From Dipteris shenzhenensis (lineage: Eukaryota > Polypodiophyta > Polypodiopsida > Gleicheniales): DNA of 64,000 bases. Below the pieces are notes generated by a model that saw only the letters and a program-made list of their open reading frames with translations, was not told the DNA's origin and did no database searches. The position numbers and the translations under genes were made by a program. Each line of letters opens with the position of its first letter. Positions within the stretch are counted from its first letter, which is position 1. The stretch is from assembly GCA_047967505.1 (NCBI GenBank), contig CM106538.1. The stretch is one strand, 5' to 3'. Positions 1 to 8,998 of the stretch are shown here, piece after piece.

Positions 1-640
1 GTACACTGGGCACCTGAAAATAAAATGCTCCTTCGACTCAATCTCCTGACAGTTGCACAATATGCATAAGCGATGCTCCCTAAGAATCCCCTCTGCTCTA
101 CCGCTCTCTATGCGGAGGTGGTGTGATGATACCCAAAACTGTCCGATGGAGATCCGTTGGGCAGCCTTGTGGAGTGTGCGACTAATCAGGGCAGCACGGT
201 CCTCTATGAGTGAAATGTGATCGATGTAGGTTAGGAGTCTGTTTAGGCATCTAGAGTAGGCCGGTGAGAGGCTGTGATCAAAGTGTATGTCGTGGTAGGT
301 GTCGTGCTTCCTATGTGGTGTGTGTGGTGTGGCTAAGCGTGGGGTGGCGATAGTGAAGAATAGGTATGTGTGATCAGCTCCTGGAGGGAGTGGTGCTACG
401 GTGAAGTCGGTGATACATGAAGTGAAGGTAGGGGATCCCATGATGTAATCTACTACACTAGTGCCTCCCCCGTGTGGGAAGCAAGTAAAACCACCTGAGG
501 AGGGCCATAGGTCGAGCCCGTTGTAGATGATGAGATCATGCATCTTGCCCAAATCAAGGAGCGCATGTCCATATGGTGTAACAGGCCCGTGTCGATCCGA
601 AGAGGTCCTGACCATAAGGTACCATTACAGTTTCAAATGG
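1..640 (-). pseudogene. LINE remnant: partial endonuclease fused to C-terminal Cys/His region
   Basis: Read on the minus strand this stretch is open from about 640 to the window edge. It first encodes the C-terminal half of an apurinic-type LINE endonuclease (DLGKMHDLIIYNGLDLWP, later GGGTSVVDYIMGSP and ADHTYLFF). About 100 codons later comes the C-terminal region of the same kind of element, SSHHLRIESGR followed by a C-x2-C...H...C cluster (LCILCNCQEIESKEHFIFRC). The roughly 500-codon reverse transcriptase that should separate these parts is missing, as is the N-terminal half of the endonuclease. This is therefore an internally deleted derivative that happens to remain open. It continues beyond the window and follows the ORF1 at 687-1956. 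The family assignment is from recognised motifs; the deletion is inferred. Confidence 0.75.
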
Positions 641-686
641 TGCAGTCTAGGGTCTCGGAAACTTGAGTCTCATAGGCCCCGTCCCC

Positions 687-1956
687 CTAGGGGGTACGGG
701 TGGGAGCCCGACGGGTGTCGGTCAACAACCTACCATCTCGGACCACGGCCCATTTCCCCTCCTTGCGGGCAACATCCCGCTGCTGCAGAAGAACTCGTCG
801 CTCCTCAATGTGTAGTGGCGTCAAATCCTCGTCCATGGACAGGGTGGGATGCTCTCGTAGAGAGGCTCGACGTCGGAGTGTCGCTAGTTGAGCATGTGAA
901 TCTCTGAAGCGAATGACTAGGGGCTGCTCTCGGTTGGGATCTCTCCCAACACGCCATGCTCCCTCTATGCCATGGTCGGGGACCCCCATGGTGGTGGTCA
1001 CAAAGGTGATCGTCTCGTCCATGGGCGTCGTAGTGGTGTTGGTGCTGTCTCGCTTGATCCATCGTATCCGGATGTTGAGGGCCTTCGAAGCCCTCTGCTG
1101 TTGCTCCTGTATGGCGGCTGAAACGGTTGCCTTTGCGGGCTCCCATTTTGCCACGTCCACCCATCTAGTCGTCTTTGCTATAGCTGACTGTATCGTGGCT
1201 ATCTGTGCCTCCATCTCTGTGACTGGGGTCCCTCCAGGCGCTGCTCTGAGGGTCCCGAGCTCCTCTCGAAGCTGTGTGATGTCGTGTCTGAGTCCCTGGA
1301 TAAGGGTGCCATGCTCGTGTATAATGCGGGCCTGCTCCTGGGTGTATCGGGCCTGCTCCTGGGTGTAATGTATTAGCTCTGCCTGACGGGCCCGGATGCT
1401 ATGTATCTCAGCCAATAGGGAGTCCCAAGCATTTGGCGGGGGCCTAAGATGTCCTGGTCTAGGTGGGAACTGGATTTCGAGAGGGGTTGGAATGAAGGTG
1501 GGCTGCTGAGGTTGGAATGAAGGTGGGCTGTTGAGGTTGTACTGAGGGTGGGGATAGTATGATCTGGGCGGGGGAGTGATATGTAGGAGTAGCGAGGCCG
1601 GACGAGGTGATGAAGGGTGGTTGACTGAGAGGTAGAGGTGATACGAGGGGAAAGTACTGTGGAGCCGTGGCTGGTGGGGCCAGTGGTGAGGCTACTGGAG
1701 AGGACACCTGTGATGATGATGCAGGAGAGGGGGAGGAGAGAGGTGGCGTAGATGATGAGGCGGATGATGGTGGTGAAATAGTGGTGGTAACCATAGAGGT
1801 CGAGGATGTGGTGAGCGGCATGGGCTTTGGGTGGGCCCCTTTCTTCTGGGCCGTGGTGCTGTCCACTGTCAAACCGCTCCGGTTGCTGTGTTTGTTGAAG
1901 TCCTCCAGATTGAGTTGCTTTTGTGTTTTCGCCTTGTTACCGTTCCCCTTCCCCAT
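687..1956 (-). pseudogene. LINE ORF1-like protein, frameshifted
   Basis: The first in-frame ATG is at 1956. The N-terminal part is a basic start (MGKGNGNKAKTQ) followed by a long Ser/Pro/Thr-rich stretch. After a frame change near 1490 the protein continues into a heptad-rich coiled coil (repeats of HYTQEQARYTQEQAR, then LRHDITQLREELGTL). A C-terminal RNA-binding-like part follows, with IRIRWIKRD, ITFVTTTMGVP, VIRFRDSHAQLATLRRRASL and a REGK-type basic region. Low-complexity N-terminus, coiled coil and RRM-like fold is the layout of ORF1 proteins of L1-like LINEs, which coat the element RNA. A 25-bp tandem duplication at 1487-1536 (not a multiple of three) breaks the frame. It lies directly upstream of the endonuclease remnant on the same strand, as expected for ORF1-ORF2. 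Confidence 0.65.
1487..1536. repeat. 25-bp tandem duplication inside LINE ORF1
   Basis: Two adjacent 25-bp units (1487-1511 and 1512-1536) differ at one base. Each contains GGAATGAAGGTGGGCTG. Because 25 is not divisible by three, the duplication shifts the ORF1 frame; skipping one unit joins the Pro-rich N-terminus to the coiled-coil part in one frame. Confidence 0.9.
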
Positions 1957-2052
1957 CTCCACGCGTATGTAGATTTGGATCGAGGGGTCTCCTGCCTAGT
2001 CTCCTATCCTCATCCCCCTGTTCCCTTCATTATGGGGGCAAAGAAGGGACTG

Positions 2053-2055
<3 letters not shown>

Positions 2056-2093
<38 letters not shown>

Positions 2094-2106
2094 AGAAGAA
2101 GAAGAA
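2056..2106. repeat. (GA)n/(GAA)n tract, 3' tail of a minus-strand LINE
   Basis: A run of GA dinucleotides grades into GAA trinucleotides. On the minus strand it follows a GACGATAATATATTC motif that resembles the end of the other LINE copies here, so it looks like the simple-sequence 3' tail of the LINE fragment at 2107-2755. The 5' part of the next LINE begins just beyond it. Confidence 0.7.
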
Positions 2107-2218
2107 TATATTATCGTCCTCTGAAGACCAAAACCGGCCTATGGGACCTAGCAATACAATATCACAAGTACATGAAAGCTCCTCCCGAAGATGGGAGGGT
2201 GGAAAGAGAAACCACCTT

Positions 2219-2755
2219 CTAGGATTCAGGTGGATTCCTATGCTTGAAGAGCTTATACACAAATGTTCCTAAAGCTGAAGGTGACCCTTTATGCAGCAAA
2301 TCAGCCAGTTTGTTATGTCCCTCAAGGAGGTGATTGAACTCTTCCCTAATGTGTGCATAGTGAGGGCATATCATTACCATGTGTTCTTCTGTTTCAACCA
2401 TACCTTGATCACATAGTTGGCATATTCTACTCTCCCTTGGCATCTTTTTCCATCCCCCTGTTTCTATTTGCAGCTGGTGTGATCGGGTGCGAAGTGAGGC
2501 TAAAGCCCTCCGTTTATGCACTGCTATAGGTGTACATATGTACTTCTGCGTTGTTGTCTCCCTTCCTGTATAAATTGACCAATATTCGGGGTTGATATAT
2601 GTGCGATAGTACTCAAATTTATCTTTGTTTTCTGCTGTTTGCCATTTCCTGTGTAGTGCATTCAGCAGGTCATAATGAAAAGCCTCTTCATCAATCTCCT
2701 CTGAAGAGTAGTTTAAATACTCTTCTACTTCCCACTTCTTGAACCATTTTTTTAG
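2219..2755 (-). pseudogene. 5'-truncated LINE: C-terminal domain of ORF2
   Basis: The minus strand is open for about 178 codons with no early ATG, from 2755 to a stop at 2219. The upstream part is acidic and aromatic (DLKKWFKKWEVEEYLNYSSE, later YYRTYINPEYWSIYTGRE). The end carries RSHQLQIETGGWKKMP and then a C-x2-C...H...C cluster (RICQLCDQGMVETEEHMVMI, C, PHY). The cluster matches the C-terminal knuckle regions at 1-640 and 4195-4470, so this is the end of a LINE ORF2. It starts immediately next to the (GA)n tract at 2762-2790 and ends with its own simple-sequence tail at 2056-2106. That is the shape of a 5'-truncated insertion made by target-primed reverse transcription. It lacks RT and endonuclease and is presumably dead. 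Confidence 0.7.
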
Positions 2756-2759
2756 GTCC

Positions 2760-2761
<2 letters not shown>

Positions 2762-2790
<29 letters not shown>
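2762..2790. repeat. (GA)n microsatellite at a LINE-LINE junction
   Basis: About 14 GA repeats separate the LINE fragment at 2219-2755 from the LINE 3'-UTR-like segment at 2791-3110. Read on the minus strand this is a (TC)n tail directly after GACGGTAATACATCT. Confidence 0.85.
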
Positions 2791-2794
<4 letters not shown>

Positions 2795-3110
2795 GTATTA
2801 CCGTCTTCGGGAGTCGTGGCGGGCGTATGCGACAAAGTACAATCCAAAGGTAACTGATACAAGCCATTGTGGGTTAGGGCCTTGCTGAGTGCTATGCTGA
2901 AAAAGATCAAAACTCAAAACTAGTGCTCAAAAAGCTAGTGCTAAAAAGATACTAGTGCTCAAGGAACTCAAAGTACATAGCTTGGCGCCATGGTGGCTCT
3001 CCTGTGGGCTGCGAAAATGTCTCGTATCTACGTCTATCAAGTCATCTCTCGTTGTGGCGGGGGACGTGGTCTCCGTGATCTCTATGTGTTTGGTGGGCCA
3101 TATCAAGAGT
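2791..3110 (-). repeat. LINE 3'-UTR-like repeat, copy 1
   Basis: This segment aligns along its length with 3483-3835, sharing GATGTATTA, TATGMGACAAGGTAC-like and GATCTCTATRTSTKTGGTG-like stretches with small gaps. On the minus strand it ends in a (TC)n tract, as expected for the 3' end of a LINE whose body is missing. No coding sequence is recognisable. Confidence 0.7.
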
Positions 3111-3482
3111 AAAGCGTTGGCTCGGGTGGTCCCTGTTGTTTGGAACAAGAATACATCACACTATTGCTGTCGAGAGAGAGAATGCAAAATATAAAGGGTA
3201 ACGATGGGAGGACCTTGGCTATCGGCCGACAAATTCATCCAGGTGACTGGACCAGTGTTTTCTGTCTGTGGGACCAGCCATTCTTATTATTCCCAAACAA
3301 ACGTTTCTAGAAGCAACTCTTGAAATACGTTCTTGGCAAAATGTAAAAACATTTCTTTATTGACTCTGCATATCTCACAGGCTATATTTTTACGTTTTTT
3401 CAAAGCATATCCAAATATGTTGATTCAAGAAGTGTCTAATCCTAACAGGTTTGTTGAAAGGCACATGCTCCTATCCTTGTTA

Positions 3483-3835
3483 AGATGTATTAACGCCTTC
3501 GGTAGGCTTGGTGAGCCTATGAGACAAGGTACACTAAAAAAAGGTAACCCATACAAGCTACTATGGGTGGAGGCAAAGGGCTGGCTAGAGCCATTGCCAA
3601 GTACTGTACTAAAGAAACTTAAAACCTCAAAACTAGTACTCAAAATACAGAACTCCAAATCTTGACATGACAAGAGATGTGATTGAGTGTCATCTATGAT
3701 CTTTGTGCCGTGGTAGCTCTCCGATGGGGCGTGAAGAAATCGCGTATCTCCCCCTATTGGGTTGTCTCTCGTTGGAGTTGGTGGTGTGTGGTTTTTGTGA
3801 TCTCTATATCTGGTGAGCCATGGCGGCAGTGACAC
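3483..3835 (-). repeat. LINE 3'-UTR-like repeat, copy 2
   Basis: This is the diverged second copy of the 2791-3110 repeat, in the same orientation. It lies downstream (minus strand) of the LINE body at 4195-5787, so it is probably the untranslated 3' end of that element. The 3111-3482 spacer between the two copies shows nothing recognisable. Confidence 0.65.
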
Positions 3836-4194
3836 CTTGACTCTGATATTACCCCTGTGAGTAGAGTTGGGATGGCTGGACGCCCATCGCGTGTGCTCTA
3901 GTAAATCTCTGTATCATGTGTGGTCTCTATGTGTTTGATTCCACATCTCTCTGTCGGCTCTTCCCAATGATCCAGTCTGCCCTCATGTTAGTTAGCTCCT
4001 CTTCCTCTACCATCATGTCCTAGGGTTGACTCACATGTGTAGAAATATGTGACATGTCCTAGTGGTCGATCTATCTCTATCTCTTGTGGCATTGTCACCT
4101 CCAGCATGCTGTTTGATCTATCTCAATAGGGTTTCTATGTGTTGTTGCATCTTAATTAGATAGAGACTAATGCAAACCTGGTCATGAAAGTGGA

Positions 4195-5787
4195 TCAGCC
4201 AATATAGTGGCCCAAAATTGTGCCCCTCCCCAAAGAGACAATGGTACATCCATGGATCTCATAATAGGTTGGGCAAGTACATAGGGAATGCTCCTCTGTT
4301 TCTACCTCCTCCAATGTGCATAATCTACAGATCCACAACTCTCTAATTGTGCCCGTGGCTCTCCTTGTCTTGATTCTTAGTTGATGGGATGAGACGTGCA
4401 TTTGTCCAATGGTAATCCTCAGTGCATGTGAGACTTGTCTATCCTCCAGGTATTGGGGTTTGATAAACACTCATTCTTTGATGCTCTCAAAAAGCGGTCA
4501 TGATAGAACTGGATCTTGCTTGGGAACCCCTTGTTTTCCCCAAGTTCGTGATGTATAGAGCTAGAGTAGATCTCACTGTATGATATGGTTGATCTCATCT
4601 TGTGGGATCAGGGGGGACGGAGCATCTAAGCTGTATAGGAACAGGGGGAGTCGGTCCATTTGAATACCTTGATTGGCAAACCATCTAAATATACGTGCAT
4701 ACTAGCCCATGCTAATCTCTCTCTCTCTTGATGACTCTAGTGCCAACCTCGGTAGTATCCAACTAGGCAAAGCCCAAACCCTATGAAGATATTTCACTAT
4801 CTAAAAGATGGCATCAATTTTGAGTGGTGTCATAGCGAACTCAGCCTATACTATCCGATGAGGGACTGAGGGCTTACTCTGAATCATCTTGGATCCCATC
4901 TCCTGAAGTCTCTTGATCATGTGGGACTGTGGCAAAGGCCCCCGAAAAGTCTACAAAGCAAGTGTTAACTTTTTGGGACCTTGATCTTGCCTCCTCGATG
5001 ATAGCTTGAAGAGTGAAGATGTGATCAAGAGGAGAATGTTGCCTTCAGAACCCATCTTATCCGAAGGCCTGTTTTCCTTGTGCGCCTCTATGTAGGAATT
5101 GATCTCTCTCTAGTACCAACCCTTAATTATTGGCCAATGTGACCAATCATTAGAGTGCGGTAGCTCCCAATGTCCATGGGATCTCTAGCTTTTTGTATCG
5201 ACATGATGGTGATGGTACTCCAAGTGAGGGGGGGGGGGGGGGGGGGGTTGAAGCCGTGGCATACACCATGATTGACATTTGAGCTAAGATCCAAGCCAAG
5301 ACCTCGTATCCATGTGAAAAGTGCTTAGTCTGCAGCCGCTCATGGTCGTGGGCTCTATGGTTGTTGAGCCAACGAATGCAGCTCGCACTTTATATTCTAT
5401 GAACAAGATGGATGTGGTGGGCTTGGGCAAGGAGGAAGGAGGACTATCAAGTGGTGCATGGACGGGATGTTGTAGAGCGTCATGTATATGTGCTTGACAC
5501 TTAGGTCCATGATGGGGGGATAGGTGGCTTTCCCTCAGAGAGCAGCTCTCATGCAATAGTGGGTCCCCTTCTTGAAAAAATCCGATCACCTCATGCATCC
5601 TATGTGAGAGGAAAGCTTGCCTCTTACAGTGTCTTGGGTGACATGAAATCCATTGTGCCTCAAGTGTCGTCAAGTGCTCCAAAATTCGCTCACATATAAA
5701 TCTCTCGGCACTTAGCATCGAACCATGGGTTCTAGGGCACCTTTCCAGCTGGGGGGCATGTTATGGATTGAGTCATGGGGAGGGATC
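4195..5787 (-). pseudogene. LINE ORF2 remnant: RT and C-terminal part (downstream half)
   Basis: Minus strand, with many stops. Next to the insertion at 5787 it reads NPWFDAKCREIYM, the linker typically found between endonuclease and RT. From about 5030 to 4925 comes HSPLDHIFTLQAIIEEARSR and then NTCFVDFSGAFATVP, which is reverse transcriptase domain A with its catalytic Asp in FVDF. From 4470 to 4200 comes SSHQLRIKTRR and the C-x2-C...H...C cluster (WICRLCTLEEVETEEHSLCT). The upstream half of the same element is at 8233-8990; the two halves are split by the LTR element at 5788-8232. A 20-nt G run sits at 5228-5247. The element is decayed and not functional. Confidence 0.75.
5228..5247. repeat. 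Homopolymer G tract
   Basis: About 20 consecutive G lie inside the decayed LINE. The exact length may be uncertain because sequencing often slips on such runs. Confidence 0.8.
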
Positions 5788-6077
5788 TGTTGGAATATGG
5801 AAGCAAGAACTAGAACTAGAAACTGGAAATGAAATAACAAGATTGAAAGACAAGAAATACCTTGAGAAGAGTGTAGACAAGACACAAGCTAGACAGATGG
5901 ATTACAATGATGTGACCCATGAATATATGGGCCAAAGTACAAGACATAAAGCAAGAGTGCTTATGGGATAATTGTAGAAGTGCCACATGGCACACACTCA
6001 AGACATAAAGACTAGACTTAGACTTAGACAAATGTAGACTAGGAAATAGTACACTTAGTGTGCACTTATCTCCAACA
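5788..6077 (-). repeat. 3' LTR of the compact copia-type element
   Basis: A 290-bp repeat identical to 7943-8232 except for one base. In element orientation it is the downstream LTR and lies next to the polypurine tract. Confidence 0.93.
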
Positions 6078-6399
6078 CCCTCCTTAAGTGGACACTAGGA
6101 GTAAGACAGAAAGACAAGACTAGAAGACAGACATAAAGACTGATAGACTGAGAGACAAGATAGAAAACATGACAGACAAAAGATCCTGAGACACCCCTCC
6201 TCAAGTGATATCCTCATATGGGTCCACAAGGGTAGGGACAAGATGGATCTAAAACACAGTCAGATTGATAGACAAATAGACAGACAGACAAGACTAGATA
6301 GACAGAAGACTGACTGTAGACAAATAGAAAGACCAAGACACTAGAACCCCTTGACCTACATCATCGGTGGTCAAGGTGGTAGACAAGACATAGAAGTAA
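6078..6399 (-). other. Polypurine tract and untranslated 3' region of the LTR element
   Basis: This lies between the gag stop and the 3' LTR. It is rich in AGAC/GACAGACA repeats on the + strand. The 9-nt purine tract at 6078-6086 (minus strand) is the expected plus-strand primer. No pol sequence is present. Confidence 0.7.
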
Positions 6400-7230
6400 T
6401 CAGAAAGCCCACTTCTCATCATGTGAGGAAGGAATAGCAGGATCAGCTGATGGAGATGTTGCAGCAACATGGGCTGAGGTAGATGCAGGGGCTGATGTAG
6501 AGACTTTGGAGTAGCAGTCCCTCTCCCGGTGATTATCACGGCCACAAATGGTGCATGGATGAGCCTTGAAACAGTCCTTCTCCATATGATTAGTTTTGCC
6601 ACAATGGGTGCAAGGCTTTCTTACCTTAGAACTTCCTTTCTTTGCTAAAAATGCAGTGTCAGTTACCTTTCGTTGTTGAGTTCTTTCTTCCTCTTGGAGA
6701 GCATTGATGATACCCTCAAGAGAAGGATTATTATGATACTTGAAGGTAATGACAAGAATAGCATAGGTGTCAGGTAAGCTTTTGAGAAGCACAGCAATAG
6801 CAATATCTTTGGAGATGGGAGACTTGAGTGACGCAAGCTGAACCATAAGACTGCGAAGATAATTGACACGAGAGGCTATAGTAGCTCCTTCCTGCATATG
6901 TAGATCAAAGAATGAGATCATAAGTGCAATCTTAGAGTTTTTAGATGGGGCTCCAAAAAGGGTATCCAAAGTGATCCATGCTTGAGGAGCAGACTGTATG
7001 TCGGAGATGTGATGAATGTGATCATCTCCAAGGCCGAGCAATATGATAGCATAGGCTTTGTCGTTCTTGGCAGTGACAACTTGCTCAGAGGGACCTTCAG
7101 GAGCAGCACGGTAAACAATGTCCCAAAGACCTTCTTTCATAAGATGGCACTTGATTTTGATTTGCCAAGTATGAAAGTTGGACCCATTGAATTTGTCGAT
7201 AGATATGAGAGAATGAGAGGAAGATGCCAT
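6400..7230 (-). CDS. gag: Copia-type Gag (UBN2-like) with two zinc knuckles
   Basis: An intact 276-residue reading frame from ATG at 7230. The N-terminal half is the UBN2/copia Gag fold, which forms the particle: KFNGSNFHTWQIKIKCHL near residues 13-30, AWITLDTLF near 84-92, and SLPDTYAILV near 151-160. A short basic linker precedes two CX2CX4HX4C zinc knuckles at about residues 207-220 (CTHCGKTNHMEKDC) and 226-239 (CTICGRDNHRERDC), which bind nucleic acid. The tail is Ala/Ser/Pro-rich. The frame has no lesions, which fits the recent insertion. It is the only gene of the element and is separated from the 5' LTR by a 700-bp GC-rich leader. Unlike most copia elements it does not continue into a polyprotein. 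Confidence 0.9.
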   Translation of the reverse strand: MASSSHSLISIDKFNGSNFHTWQIKIKCHLMKEGLWDIVYRAAPEGPSEQVVTAKNDKAYAIILLGLGDDHIHHISDIQSAPQAWITLDTLFGAPSKNSKIALMISFFDLHMQEGATIASRVNYLRSLMVQLASLKSPISKDIAIAVLLKSLPDTYAILVITFKYHNNPSLEGIINALQEEERTQQRKVTDTAFLAKKGSSKVRKPCTHCGKTNHMEKDCFKAHPCTICGRDNHRERDCYSKVSTSAPASTSAHVAATSPSADPAIPSSHDEKWAF

Positions 7231-7930
7231 GTGGGAAGGTCTTACCTCTTGCTAGGATGCAAGGGTAGTGTCTATTCCCTTACAATATTGCAGAAATAAA
7301 TGAGAGGAGAGATCCAAGAAGCCGGTTCTCTCACCACTTTGTCAAGGCCATAGCATATGACAGCCCATCGAAGCAGGAGGAACCAGCAAAAAGAGAGACT
7401 GCTCAGCAAACTTGAAAGAGGCAAAGCACAGTACCTTAATCCCAGGCAGAGGTAGAGGTGCAAAAAAGGGCGCAGTCCAGGAGGTCGACCAGATGGCGCA
7501 GATCTCCGTGAAGATGGAGCAGATTTCGAACAGCAGCTGGAGAAGTCGGCCTGTGCAGGTACGGATTCCGTACAGTCGTACGGACTGTACGGACTACGGA
7601 CGACGTACGGTCGGTGTACGGACGGCGCTGATCTGTACGGATAGCAGGTATGTTGATGCAGGAGCGACAGCAGGACTGCGCAGATCTGGCGCGCAGATCT
7701 GTGGCTGAACTGCGCAGATATGGCACTCAGATCTGGCAGAAATGGTGCGCAGATCTGGCGCAGATCTGGAGCGGAAACACACAGATCTGGTGCACAGATC
7801 TGGCGCGCAATGGCGGGGCAGAGAGAGGGAGAAATGAGAAGAGGGAGAAATCTGAAAAGAGGGGCAGATCTACAGCGGGGGAGAGATCTGAGAAGAGGTA
7901 GACTGAGGGGAGAGAAGAAGGATCAACCTA
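7231..7930 (-). promoter_or_regulatory. GC-rich leader of the LTR element with dense short palindromes
   Basis: The 700-bp untranslated leader between primer-binding site and gag has a composition unlike its surroundings. From about 7679 to 7803 it holds seven exact copies of the palindrome CAGATCTG plus near copies. From about 7558 to 7645 it holds a second group built on GTACGG/CCGTAC. In LTR elements this part of the RNA normally carries packaging and dimerisation signals. A role of that kind here is inference. Confidence 0.7.
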
Positions 7931-7942
7931 GCTCTGATACCA
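7931..7942 (-). promoter_or_regulatory. Primer-binding site (tRNA-iMet)
   Basis: On the minus strand the sequence is TGGTATCAGAGC, the standard plant copia primer-binding site complementary to the 3' end of initiator tRNA-Met. It abuts the end of the 5' LTR with no gap. Confidence 0.93.
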
Positions 7943-8232
7943 TGTTGGAATATGGAAGCAAGAACTAGAACTAGAAACTGGAAATGAAATAACAAGATTG
8001 AAAGACAAGAAATACCTTGAGAAGAGTGTAGACAAGACACAAGCTAGACATATGGATTACAATGATGTGACCCATGAATATATGGGCCAAAGTACAAGAC
8101 ATAAAGCAAGAGTGCTTATGGGATAATTGTAGAAGTGCCACATGGCACACACTCAAGACATAAAGACTAGACTTAGACTTAGACAAATGTAGACTAGGAA
8201 ATAGTACACTTAGTGTGCACTTATCTCCAACA
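7943..8232 (-). repeat. 5' LTR of the compact copia-type element
   Basis: The 290-bp partner of 5788-6077. In element orientation it is the upstream, promoter-bearing LTR. It is followed by the GGATC target duplication at 8233-8237. Confidence 0.93.
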
Positions 8233-8990
8233 GGATCTGGTGGTGGCATCTTCAACCACTGATACAATAGTATCTGAGGTATGAGCGAGGTCAGCATCAT
8301 CCCAAAGGAGGTCGATTTCCCATAGGACAGGTGACTCACATAAACTGCATCAAGGGCATGATCAAAGTCTATCTAAACATGGGGGAGGAGGGTTTCCAAG
8401 TCTTGTGTTTGGCGTAGCAGTTGAGATGCTGAATGACAAGTAGGAGTGGTTAGTGCCGAGTGGGGGTGGGGACTATAAAATCATGTCCTCGCGACACAAA
8501 AATTGGGCAACCTATCAAGTAGTCCGTTGTACTAGTCCCTCCTCCATGTGGGGAACAACTAAGCCCTCTGGGTAACGGCTATCTATGAAGACCGTTATAT
8601 ATGAACATGTCGTGTACTGCCCGCAAATCTAGAATCTCCCATACCTTGTCACATGTGGTGCATCCTTTGAGTGCCTCACTATCCCAAGCTCTACTAGACC
8701 TATCTCTGGTACTTTGAGGGGGTCTGACCCAAAGTCAAGTAAACCAACTTGTTTGCTCCCCGTACGTGCATTAAAGTCATCTAATAGGAGGATCTCCCCC
8801 GGTCTAGAAAACTCCTCATGTGCATAGGATGATGTATCTGGAGGGAAGTAGCATACTGCAATGAAAATTGGCCTTGTGTTAGGTGATTGAACGCATATCC
8901 ACATCTATCATGCATGCTTCTCCTTCCGCATCATAGATATACATGGTCTCAGATGTGATCTAAAAAGAAGTGCCATGCCTTCAGAGCCTC
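8233..8990 (-). pseudogene. LINE ORF2 remnant: endonuclease (upstream half)
   Basis: Minus strand, degenerate. The frame near 8904-8629 reads IFIAVCYFPPDTSSYA and GEILLLDDFNARTG, the conserved core of apurinic-type LINE endonucleases, in which DFNAR carries active-site residues. Further on are the HGGGTSTTDYLIG segment and, after about 8340, PVLWEIDLLWDDADLAHTSD, the C-terminal linker. The element then continues beyond the LTR insertion at 5787. Frameshifts and stops show it is inactive. Endonuclease, linker and RT are collinear across the insertion, and the GGATC duplication confirms that the two halves were once joined. Confidence 0.8.
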
Positions 8991-8998
8991 ATATCCCA

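Larger units (their letters stand above)
5788..8232 (-). mobile_element. Compact non-autonomous copia-type element (LTR-gag-LTR)
   Basis: A complete 2445-bp LTR element on the minus strand. Both LTRs are 290 bp, begin TGTTGG and end CCAACA on the + strand, and differ at one position (CAGATGG versus CATATGG). The 5-bp sequence GGATC directly flanks both outer ends and is the target-site duplication. Next to the 5' LTR (7931-7942) is the exact methionine-tRNA primer-binding site TGGTATCAGAGC on the minus strand. A purine tract (TAAGGAGGG) lies next to the 3' LTR at 6078. The only coding region is gag; protease, integrase, RT and RNase H are absent, so its proteins must come from a relative. This layout matches the described TR-GAG class. 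It sits inside a LINE, and the nearly identical LTRs indicate recent insertion. Confidence 0.93.

Noticed and set aside
527-1368. Open + strand frames of 126 and 151 codons across 527-1368
   Set aside because: They are antisense shadows of the LINE ORF1/endonuclease on the minus strand, whose protein sequence makes sense.
2041-2124. GA-repeat frames rich in Glu/Arg
   Set aside because: Pure low-complexity translation of the (GA)n tract.
5816-6031. Hydrophobic minus-strand frame in the LTR, repeated at 7971-8339
   Set aside because: It is the translation of the LTR itself, present in both LTRs, and has no start context or homology.
7679-7803. CRISPR-like array of CAGATCTG repeats
   Set aside because: Repeat units are only 8 bp with irregular spacing in a plant retroelement leader; nothing supports a CRISPR array.
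7412-7968. Several overlapping frames on both strands in the GC-rich leader
   Set aside because: They arise from the palindromic repeats; no frame resembles a protein, and the region is the untranslated leader of the LTR element.
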